This document shows positions 53,426-59,917 of a DNA stretch of 64,000 bases, in pieces. The first letter of the stretch is position 1, and every line of letters starts with the position of its first letter. The DNA lies in contig JAGIBN010000001.1 in NCBI GenBank assembly GCA_017744315.1, positions 124,001 through 188,000 of the forward strand, written 5' to 3'. The stretch is from Porphyrobacter sp. GTDB taxonomy: Bacteria; Pseudomonadota; Alphaproteobacteria; Sphingomonadales; Sphingomonadaceae. The notes under the pieces are model-generated. The model saw only the letters and a list, made by a program, of their open reading frames with translations. It ran no database searches and was not told the origin of the DNA. A program made the position numbers and the translations under genes.

Positions 53426-54172
53426 ATGGTTGCGGACTTCTCAGGAAAGGTTGCGATTGTGACGGGCGGGGCGTCCGGTATCGGCGCGGCGATCGTGCGT
53501 GACCTGGCCGCGCGCGGCGCCAAGGTCGTCGTGGCGGACTACAATCTTTCCGGAGCGGAGGAGCTTGCAAGCGAGGCCGGTGGCGGTGGCAAAGCCTTCA
53601 AAGTCGACACCTCGGACGCCGGCGGCGTGGAAGCGATGGTGGACTTCGCCATGCAGGCCTTTGGCCGTCTCGACCTGGCGGTCAACAACGCGGGGATCGG
53701 CGGCAAGGCCGGCTCCATCGGCGACACCGAACTCAGTGACTGGCACCGTGTCATCGACGTCAATCTCCACGGGGTGTTCTACGGACTGCGCTACGAGATA
53801 CCTGCGATGTTGAAGAGCGGCGGGGGTGCGATCGTCAACATGGCCTCGATCCTCGGTGCGGTCGGCTGGCGCGGTTCGGCAGGCTATGTCGCGGCCAAGC
53901 ACGCCGTGGCCGGACTGACGAAGACCGCTGCGCTCGAATACGCAACTCAGGGTATTCGCGTGAACGCGGTCGGGCCTGCCTTCATCGCCACTCCGCTGAT
54001 CGAGAACAGCATGGATGACGAGGCGCGCAAGGCTCTGGTCGGCCTCCACCCAATGGGACGCTTGGGAACGTCAGAAGAAGTCGCGGCGCTGACGAACTTC
54101 CTGCTGAGCGATGCCGCCAGTTTCATGACCGGAGCCTATTATCCGGTCGATGGCGGATACCTGGCCCAATAG
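53426..54172 (+). CDS. SDR-family oxidoreductase
   Basis: The 248-residue protein is a classical short-chain dehydrogenase/reductase: cofactor loop TGGASGIG near the N terminus, NNAG, and the catalytic Tyr-X3-Lys as YVAAKHAV. The C terminus is FMTGAYYPVDGGYLAQ. Substrate is unknown. It lies on the plus strand between phoH and miaB, both minus, so it breaks the usual miaB-phoH run. Its stop is one base from that of miaB. Confidence 0.92.
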   Translation: MVADFSGKVAIVTGGASGIGAAIVRDLAARGAKVVVADYNLSGAEELASEAGGGGKAFKVDTSDAGGVEAMVDFAMQAFGRLDLAVNNAGIGGKAGSIGDTELSDWHRVIDVNLHGVFYGLRYEIPAMLKSGGGAIVNMASILGAVGWRGSAGYVAAKHAVAGLTKTAALEYATQGIRVNAVGPAFIATPLIENSMDDEARKALVGLHPMGRLGTSEEVAALTNFLLSDAASFMTGAYYPVDGGYLAQ

Positions 54173-54173
54173 T

Positions 54174-55505
54174 TTAGGCGGCGGCGGCGGTCGCACGTTC
54201 GAGGAGTTGAGCCGCGATCGAATTCGGCCCGGCCTGCAGAAGGTTTACCTCGACCACGTCGCCGATTTGAACTTCGCCTTCGAAGTGCACGGACTGCAGC
54301 CAGGGGGACTTGCCGAGCCACTGACCCGGCTTCTTGCCCTTGCGCTCGACCAGGACCTGGCAGCGCTTGCCGATGCTGGCTTCATTGAACGCAAGCTGGT
54401 CGCGGTTGATGGCCGCCTGGAGGCGCTGGAGTCGCTCATCCATCACCTCGGCGGGAACTTGTCCGTCCATTGTCGCTGCGGGCGTGCCGGGGCGGGGTGA
54501 ATACTTGAAGCTGTACGCCTGGGCGTAACCGACCGCATCGACCAGCTGCAGCGTCTCTTCGAACTCAGCGTCGGTCTCACCCGGGAATCCGACGATGAAG
54601 TCCCCGCTCAAGGCCAGGTCCGGCCGGGCGGCGCGAAAGCGATCGAGCAGGCGCAGGTAGCTATCAGCGGTGTGGCTGCGGTTCATGGCCTTCAGCACCC
54701 GGTCGCTCCCGCTTTGCACCGGCAGGTGCAGGTACGGCATAAGCTTCTCGACGTCCGCGTGCGCACGAATGAGGGCTTCGGTCACATCGTTGGGATGGCT
54801 GGTCGTATAACGAATTCGCCGCAGTTCCGGGATCTTGGCGAGCTCTCTTATCAGACCGTCGAAGCCGACTGCATCGCCGGTCCAGGCGTTGACGTTCTGT
54901 CCGAGCAGCGTGATCTCGCGCGCGCCGTGTTCGACCAAAGTCTCCGCTTCGCGCAGCAGATCGGTGAACGGGCGAGAGATTTCCGCACCCCGCGTATAGG
55001 GTACGACGCAGTAGGTGCAGAACTTGTCGCAGCCTTCCTGGATCGTCAGAAACGCGCTCGGTCCCACCTTGCGTCGGGCGGGCAGTGCCGCGAACTTCGC
55101 GTCGGCCGGCATGTCGGTATCTGAGGCTCGCTTGCCCTCTACCACCTGCTCGATCATCGAGGGAAGGCGGTGATAGGCCTGCGGTCCGACCACTAGCCCG
55201 ACGGCCGGCGCGCGCGCCATGATCTCTTCACCTTCTGCCTGCGCAACGCAGCCTGCGACGGCAATCATCGGCGGGCGGTCGCCACCGGCTTTCACCAGTC
55301 GGCCGATGTCGGAGTAGACCTTTTCGGCCGCCTTCTCGCGGATGTGGCAGGTGTTGAGCACGACAAGGTCCGCTTCCGTGCCTTCGGGTGCGGCGCGCAT
55401 GCCTTTCTCAGCCAGGAGCTCGGCCATGCGTTCGCCGTCATAGACGTTCATCTGGCAGCCGAAGCTCTTGACCCTGAAGGTCTCGGGGGCGCGGGTCTGT
55501 GGCAT
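54174..55505 (-). CDS. miaB: tRNA 2-methylthio-N6-isopentenyladenosine synthase MiaB
   Basis: MiaB adds a methylthio group to i6A37 of tRNA by radical SAM chemistry. The 443-residue protein has the N-terminal UPF0004 cysteines in [17 protein letters not shown] and [10 protein letters not shown]. The radical SAM CX3CX2C motif is CDKFCTYC, and a TRAM domain lies at the C terminus (about 375-440). The upstream plsC gene starts only about 12 bases before, so they are co-transcribed. Confidence 0.97.
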   Translation of the reverse strand: MPQTRAPETFRVKSFGCQMNVYDGERMAELLAEKGMRAAPEGTEADLVVLNTCHIREKAAEKVYSDIGRLVKAGGDRPPMIAVAGCVAQAEGEEIMARAPAVGLVVGPQAYHRLPSMIEQVVEGKRASDTDMPADAKFAALPARRKVGPSAFLTIQEGCDKFCTYCVVPYTRGAEISRPFTDLLREAETLVEHGAREITLLGQNVNAWTGDAVGFDGLIRELAKIPELRRIRYTTSHPNDVTEALIRAHADVEKLMPYLHLPVQSGSDRVLKAMNRSHTADSYLRLLDRFRAARPDLALSGDFIVGFPGETDAEFEETLQLVDAVGYAQAYSFKYSPRPGTPAATMDGQVPAEVMDERLQRLQAAINRDQLAFNEASIGKRCQVLVERKGKKPGQWLGKSPWLQSVHFEGEVQIGDVVEVNLLQAGPNSIAAQLLERATAAAA

Positions 55506-55516
55506 GGGTTGGCCCC

Positions 55517-56257
55517 TTAGGGGATTTGCGTCGCCAGTGGAAGGCGCAAGGCCCGGGCGATCGCCTGCTGGGCCGCGGCGGTCATGGTCTTCCGGTTCGT
55601 CAGCGTGTCGCCAGAAAGCGGCTCGAGGAAACGGATGGTCAACTCGATGCGGCCGCGCCGCGCCAGTATCCGGCGGACGTTCGACATGCCAGGCTCGGCG
55701 CCGAACCAGGAGATGTCCTTCGCATCGCGATAGTCGAGGGCGACGGGCTGGATTGGCACTTGGCCGGCCAAGGGCTCTACCGCCGAAAGCAGCGAACTGC
55801 GAAAGGGGAGGAGCGCACTTCCATCATCGGTAGTGCCTTCGGGAAAGATCACCAAAGGTCGATCGGAAAGGGCTGCCCGGACTTGTTCCACCTGCCCCGC
55901 GACCGAGTTCCGCTGGTCGCGGGTGATGAATACGGTGTCGTTCTGGTCGCAGAGCCACTTCAGCCCACCATGACCGGCCAGGCCGCTATGGGCGACGAAG
56001 ATAGCGCGGCTCGTTCCAGCGAGCGCAAGAATGTCGAGCCAACTCAGATGGTTCGCGAGAAATAGCGCCCCTGGTTGTGGCTCCCCCTCCGTGCGAATGC
56101 GCAAGCCGACGACGCGCCCCATCAGCCCGAGGAAGATCGGGGGCACGGCGTCGCGCCTCCAGACGGCGGAGACGAGTACGTGAAGAGGAACTACGGTCAG
56201 GAAGACGAGCAGAACGCCCAGCCACCTGAGGCTGCTACGAAAGAAGGCCAGCCTCAA
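55517..56257 (-). CDS. 1-acyl-sn-glycerol-3-phosphate acyltransferase-like (PlsC family)
   Basis: The 246-residue membrane-bound acyltransferase has the HX4D motif as NHLSWLD and the second motif as [10 protein letters not shown]. These support a lysophosphatidic acid acyltransferase-type role in membrane lipid synthesis. Start TTG 56257 overlaps the fur stop (ATTGA); the next Met lies well inside the domain, so TTG is the best start. It is in the conserved fur-plsC-miaB order. Confidence 0.9.
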   Translation of the reverse strand: MRLAFFRSSLRWLGVLLVFLTVVPLHVLVSAVWRRDAVPPIFLGLMGRVVGLRIRTEGEPQPGALFLANHLSWLDILALAGTSRAIFVAHSGLAGHGGLKWLCDQNDTVFITRDQRNSVAGQVEQVRAALSDRPLVIFPEGTTDDGSALLPFRSSLLSAVEPLAGQVPIQPVALDYRDAKDISWFGAEPGMSNVRRILARRGRIELTIRFLEPLSGDTLTNRKTMTAAAQQAIARALRLPLATQIP

Positions 56258-56676
56258 TCCTCGCGATCGATGCGGACGCCGTACAGTTCCATGCGATGAT
56301 CGACGAGCCGGTAGCCCAGCTTTTCGGCGATCACCTTCTGCAGCGCCTCCAGCTCCGGATCGACGAATTCGACGACCTTGCCGGTCTCGACGTCGATCAG
56401 ATGATCGTGATGCGCTTCGGGCGCCGCTTCATAGCGAGCCCGCCCGTCACCGAAGTCATGGCGATCAAGAATGCCCGCCTCTTCGAACAGGCGCACCGTG
56501 CGGTAGACGGTCGCGATGGAAATCTTCGGATCGATTGCGGACGCCCGCTCGTGCAGAGCCTCAACGTCGGGGTGATCCTCAGCCTCGGACAGCACGCGGG
56601 CGATGACGCGCCGCTGCTCGGTTATCCGGAGGCCCCTCTCAGCGCAGAGCGCTTCTAAATCTATCGGTTGATGCAA
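56254..56676 (-). CDS. fur: Ferric uptake regulator Fur
   Basis: Fur represses iron-uptake genes when bound to Fe2+. The 140-residue protein has the winged helix (RGLRITEQRRVIARVL; KISIATVYRTVRLFEEAGIL) and metal-binding EAHHDHLIDVETG. It lacks the two CXXC zinc motifs of gammaproteobacterial Fur, as usual for alphaproteobacterial members, which may respond to iron or manganese. The order mucR-fur-plsC is all minus strand. Confidence 0.93.
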   Translation of the reverse strand: MHQPIDLEALCAERGLRITEQRRVIARVLSEAEDHPDVEALHERASAIDPKISIATVYRTVRLFEEAGILDRHDFGDGRARYEAAPEAHHDHLIDVETGKVVEFVDPELEALQKVIAEKLGYRLVDHRMELYGVRIDRED

Positions 56677-56710
56677 GGTTCGCCTCTAAGCCACGACTGT
56701 CAGGGCAGTC

Positions 56711-56745
56711 GGCCCCGCCACTATGCAAGCGGCGAGGCCCTTTTT
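56711..56745 (+). terminator. Imperfect terminator-like hairpin between fur and mucR, on the plus strand
   Basis: GGCCCCGCC and GGCGAGGCC pair with one mismatch around an 11-base loop and are followed by CTTTTT, in plus orientation. Both flanking genes are on the minus strand, so this would stop an antisense transcript; the hairpin itself can still act on mucR mRNA. Confidence 0.4.
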
Positions 56746-56761
56746 CAACCGCCGGACGAAA

Positions 56762-57202
56762 TCAGGCGACGACCTTTTTCCGACGTCCGCGACGCTGGCC
56801 AGGCTTGCGGCCGAGGCCGATTTCCTTGGCGAGCACGCGACGCTTTTCCGCATAGTCGGGAGCGACCATCGGATAGTCGGCGGGCAGGTTCCAGCGCGCA
56901 CGATATTCGGCGGGGGTCAGACCGTGATCCGTCATCAGGTGGCGCTTGAGCATCTTCATCTTCTTGCCGTCTTCCAGGCAAACCAGATGGTCAGACTTCA
57001 CCGAGGCGCGCACCGAAACCGCCGGCTGCAGCTTCTCTTCAGGCTGCGGGGCCGAGCCCAGGCCGGAGAGTGCACCGTAGACGTTCTGGATCAGCGCAGG
57101 GACGTCATCCACTGAAACGCTGTTGTTGCTCACATGAGCCGCAACGATGTCAGAAGTGAGGGTGATAAGCGTCTCGGAGAGATCGCTTTCGATTGTAGCC
57201 AT
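56762..57202 (-). CDS. MucR-family transcriptional regulator
   Basis: The 146-residue protein is of the Ros/MucR family, whose alphaproteobacterial members bind AT-rich DNA and repress or activate surface, polysaccharide, motility and cell-cycle genes. The zinc-finger region is VCLEDGKKMKMLKRHLMTDH followed by GLTPAEYRARWNLPADYPMV. The N-terminal part (LITLTSDIVAAHVSNNSVSV) is the oligomerisation region. The tail is Arg/Lys-rich (GRKPGQRRGRRKK). It sits upstream of fur and may well repress itself. Confidence 0.94.
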   Translation of the reverse strand: MATIESDLSETLITLTSDIVAAHVSNNSVSVDDVPALIQNVYGALSGLGSAPQPEEKLQPAVSVRASVKSDHLVCLEDGKKMKMLKRHLMTDHGLTPAEYRARWNLPADYPMVAPDYAEKRRVLAKEIGLGRKPGQRRGRRKKVVA

Positions 57203-57348
57203 GGGGAATCCTTCTTCGCGACTCGTCTCTATTGCCGCAAATTTGTCATGTGCGGAGACGGAGGGGCACTTGCCCCTTCCAAAGATGGTTTACAAGGGCA
57301 GGAGTCGAATTTTCTTCACCGTTTTAGTTGAAGTCTTCGCGGATTGCG

Positions 57349-57807
57349 TCACTTCTTGTAGAGCGCGAAGGTAATTGCATCGAGGGGTTCTCCCATCCCG
57401 CGTCGGTAATAGTGCCGCCGACGGCCGACAATGTCGAACCCGTACTTTCGATAGAGTGCTTCGGCCGTATTGCCGTCCCGCATTTCAAGAAACAGCCGAA
57501 CCGCGCCACGATCCTGAGCTGATTCGATAAAGCGCCGCATCAGGATAGATCCGATGCCTTTGCCTTGGTGGACTGGATCTACCGCGATCAGCAGCAGTTC
57601 CTCTTCATCCGCTGCTCCGCGAGATAGAGCAAATCCTGCCGCATTTTGGCCCTCTTTCGGAGCGGAGCCGTCAACACCTGCAAGCAGGTAATGAGTATTG
57701 GGCATGATCAGGGCGTCGCCGACTTGGGCGCGGTTCCACGCTTCGCCAAATGCGGGATCAAACGCCGCATCCATCACGAGCATAATGCGATCGAGATCGT
57801 CGATCAT
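57349..57807 (-). CDS. rimI: Ribosomal-protein-alanine N-acetyltransferase RimI-like
   Basis: The 152-residue protein is a GNAT acetyltransferase with the acetyl-CoA loop VDPVHQGKGIGSILMRRFIE and MRDGNTAEALYRKYGFDIVG, the RimI pattern. It lies directly after tsaB (ATGA overlap), the conserved tsaB-rimI pair. The substrate could be ribosomal protein S18 or others; the family's substrate range is broad. Confidence 0.85.
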   Translation of the reverse strand: MIDDLDRIMLVMDAAFDPAFGEAWNRAQVGDALIMPNTHYLLAGVDGSAPKEGQNAAGFALSRGAADEEELLLIAVDPVHQGKGIGSILMRRFIESAQDRGAVRLFLEMRDGNTAEALYRKYGFDIVGRRRHYYRRGMGEPLDAITFALYKK

Positions 57808-58421
57808 GCGGCGCTCGTCGGGAGCCTGGCGTCAGGTGGGCGACCGTAGAGGGGCGCTAGTGCATCGGTGAACAAGGCCGATGGAAGCAGCATCAGGCTC
57901 CGCGCGTCAGGCAGTATTGGTTGAGTCATTCCCGCGCCACGCAATCCTATCAGTGCTTCAGATTGATTTCCGGCAACAGAGGGATGACGAGCAAAGGAGG
58001 CGGCCTTTTCAGGAGGCAGCGATACTAGTTCGTCTTCGGGAAGGCCTGATTCGTCGAAGTTCTGCACGAACCATTCGCCGTGACCCCCAGTCGTACAGAC
58101 GCTGACCGGCCCCGGTTCTTGCTGTTGCGCCATCGCGGCGATCAGCGCGAGGGTTGGATAGCCGAGGACTTCGGCCCGCCAGGCGAGACCTAATGCCCGT
58201 GCGGTCGCCAATCCGATGCGAACGCCGGTAAAGCTTCCCGGACCAAGCGACACCACGACACGATCCGCACGACCCTTTCCAGGAAGCGCAGAGATCATCG
58301 GTACAAGCCGCTCGACGTGGCCGCGACCGATCGTCTCGCAAGTCCCAGCCAAGAGCGTGCCGTCTTCGAACAACGCCGCCGAGCAGGCTTCCGTGGCACT
58401 ATCGATAGCGAGGGTCAGCAT
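57804..58421 (-). CDS. tsaB: tRNA threonylcarbamoyladenosine synthesis protein TsaB
   Basis: TsaB partners TsaD in the t6A37 tRNA modification complex. The 205-residue protein begins LTLAIDSATEACSAALFEDG, the ASKHA-fold ATPase start; the metal/sugar motif region is VVSLGPGSFTGVRIGLATAR. It lacks the zinc-binding histidines of TsaD, as expected. rimI follows immediately. Confidence 0.93.
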   Translation of the reverse strand: MLTLAIDSATEACSAALFEDGTLLAGTCETIGRGHVERLVPMISALPGKGRADRVVVSLGPGSFTGVRIGLATARALGLAWRAEVLGYPTLALIAAMAQQQEPGPVSVCTTGGHGEWFVQNFDESGLPEDELVSLPPEKAASFARHPSVAGNQSEALIGLRGAGMTQPILPDARSLMLLPSALFTDALAPLYGRPPDARLPTSAA

Positions 58422-58433
58422 CGCCGGCCCCCG

Positions 58434-59027
58434 TCAGAGCAGGCGATTGAAGGTGTCGAAGTCCGGCCGGGGGCCACGCGGACGCAGGCTCTCCCTGTCG
58501 CCGTAACCGATGGCGCAGATGAAGTTCGATCGCCAGTTCGGCTCATCCGCGAAGAACTCGGCGTCTACCGCGGCGTTATCGAAACCCGACATCGGCCCGC
58601 AATCGAGCCCCAGCGCGCGGGCCGCGAGGATGAGATAGGCCCCCTGAAGCGTGGAATTCCGAAAGGCCGAGGTTTCACGCGCCGCGGCATCGTCCGCGAA
58701 CCAGCTGCGGGCATCGGTATGGGGGAAGAGCCACGGCAGGTGCTCGTGAAACTCCAGGTCCATGCCGACGATCACGCACACCGGGGCACTGCGGATCTTG
58801 TCCTTGTTTCCGGCAGACGAAAGCGCGGCCAGCCTGTCACGCGACGTTTGCGACTTGCACCAGATGAGCCGGGCAGGCTGCTGATTGGCCGAGGTCGGCC
58901 CCATCTTCACCGAATCCCAGATCGCGTGGATCTGTTCATCGCTTACGTCGCGGTCGAGGAATTTGGTGAAACTCCGCGCTTCGCCGAAGATCTGACTCAG
59001 CGCGACATCGTCGATCGGCGCCGGCAT
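58434..59027 (-). CDS. Nitroreductase-family protein, RutE-like
   Basis: The product is 197 residues and fits the malonic semialdehyde reductase / nitroreductase family, which uses flavin (FMN). Patterns are FLDRDVSDEQIHAIWDSVKM, GPTSANQQPARLIW, and GAYLILAARALGLDCGPMSG. An extension to 59126 exists but the start at ATG 59027 overlaps the Nfu stop (TGATG). It lies between the Nfu gene and tsaB, same strand. Confidence 0.87.
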   Translation of the reverse strand: MPAPIDDVALSQIFGEARSFTKFLDRDVSDEQIHAIWDSVKMGPTSANQQPARLIWCKSQTSRDRLAALSSAGNKDKIRSAPVCVIVGMDLEFHEHLPWLFPHTDARSWFADDAAARETSAFRNSTLQGAYLILAARALGLDCGPMSGFDNAAVDAEFFADEPNWRSNFICAIGYGDRESLRPRGPRPDFDTFNRLL

Positions 59028-59602
59028 CACGCGGCCCGGACTTCGGTCACCTCGGGCACATAGTGCTTGAGCAGGCCTTCGATCCCGTTCTTCAAGGTCG
59101 CGGTGGAGCTGGGGCAGCCCGAGCAAGCACCCTGCATCGCCAGGTAAACGACCCCGTCGCGGAAGCCGCGATAGCGGATGTCCCCGCCGTCATTGGCGAC
59201 GGCCGGGCGCACGCGCGTCTCGATCAATTCCTTGATCTGATCGATGATGTCCGCATCGGCGGGATCGTCTTCCATTGCGTCATCGTCGGCCGGGACCGCG
59301 ATCCCTCCGGCGCTTCCACCGCTGAACAGCGGCGCCTGGCTCACGAAATGGTCGAGCAGCACGGCAACGACTTGCGGCTTCAGCGCCGACCAGTCTGCTC
59401 CCGGTGCAGCAGTCACCGAAACGAAGTCCTGTCCGAAGAACACGCCCGTCACTTCGCCGGTATCGAACAGCGCTTGCGCCAGAGGGCTTGCTTCGGCGTC
59501 TTCGGGCGAAGCGAAATCGCGAGTGCCGGAGGGCATGACGCGCTGGCCCGGAAGGAACTTCAGCGTCGCCGGATTGGGAGTGGTTTCGGTCTCGATGAAC
59601 AT
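59027..59602 (-). CDS. Nfu-type Fe-S cluster carrier
   Basis: This is an Fe-S cluster scaffold or carrier protein, 191 residues. It has an N-terminal Nfu_N domain (ETTPNPATLKFLPGQRV) and a C-terminal NifU domain with the cluster cysteines CSGCPSS (CXXC). It is of the two-domain Nfu form that hands clusters to target enzymes such as MiaB or lipoyl synthase. The nitroreductase gene overlaps its stop. Confidence 0.93.
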   Translation of the reverse strand: MFIETETTPNPATLKFLPGQRVMPSGTRDFASPEDAEASPLAQALFDTGEVTGVFFGQDFVSVTAAPGADWSALKPQVVAVLLDHFVSQAPLFSGGSAGGIAVPADDDAMEDDPADADIIDQIKELIETRVRPAVANDGGDIRYRGFRDGVVYLAMQGACSGCPSSTATLKNGIEGLLKHYVPEVTEVRAA

Positions 59603-59707
59603 GGCCGCGATGTAGGGAGTAGGCGTGCGGCTCGCAAGCTTGGGTGAAGGCGGAGCGAAGGGCTTTTATTTAGGTCCGACAACCCGTGCTTCGACCTGAC
59701 GGTGAGG

Positions 59708-59727
59708 AGGGGGTGACGGGGTGACAC
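59708..59727 (+). repeat. 20-base intergenic repeat, copy B
   Basis: AGGGGGTGACGGGGTGACAC is identical over 20 bases to the minus strand of 34658-34677. The two copies lie 25 kb apart in inverted orientation, both upstream of plus-strand enzyme genes. Confidence 0.75.
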
Positions 59728-59731
59728 CGTT

Positions 59732-59781
59732 CGGCGATCCAAATCCAATTTTTCGGGCCAAATCCTATTTTCGGATCGCCG
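59732..59781. repeat. Inverted repeat enclosing two direct repeats
   Basis: CGGCGATCC (59732-59740) and GGATCGCCG (59773-59781) are perfect 9-base inverted arms. Between and partly beside them are CCAAATCCAATTTTTCGG and CCAAATCCTATTTTCGG, near-identical direct repeats. It could be a protein-binding site or a hairpin upstream of the M16 gene. Confidence 0.55.
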
Positions 59782-59836
59782 GAGGCGCAGAGGCGATCGG
59801 ACCTAGGGCAATTCCCCACTTGTAGGAAAGGGAACA

Positions 59837-59917
59837 ATGTCCAACTCCTCCGTTATGACGACCATGACCGCTATTCACAGTCCCTTCATCACCTCGGCGC
59901 CTATTTCCCGGCCATGA
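59837..59917 (+). CDS. Possible 26-residue leader ORF coupled to the M16 protease
   Basis: The frame starts at ATG 59837 with a strong upstream AGGAAAGGGA and runs 26 codons (Ser/Thr/Met-rich start, e.g. MSNSSVMTTM). Its stop TGA (59915-59917) overlaps the M16 ATG (59914) as ATGA. The M16 start has no good ribosome-binding site of its own, so translation may depend on this leader. No similarity to a known leader peptide. Confidence 0.45.
   Translation: MSNSSVMTTMTAIHSPFITSAPISRP

Larger units (their letters stand above)
59603..59836. other. Intergenic region between the Nfu and M16 genes, with repeats
   Basis: There is no gene in this gap. It holds copy B of a 20-base repeat (59708-59727) and an inverted-repeat element with internal direct repeats (59732-59781). 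A ribosome-binding-site-like AGGAAAGGGA ends before ATG 59837. Confidence 0.6.

Noticed and set aside
57203-57348. Hairpin GGGGCACTTGCCCC before mucR as terminator for rimI
   Set aside because: It has a 2-base loop and no T tract; it may be a structural element of the mucR leader, but evidence is too thin.
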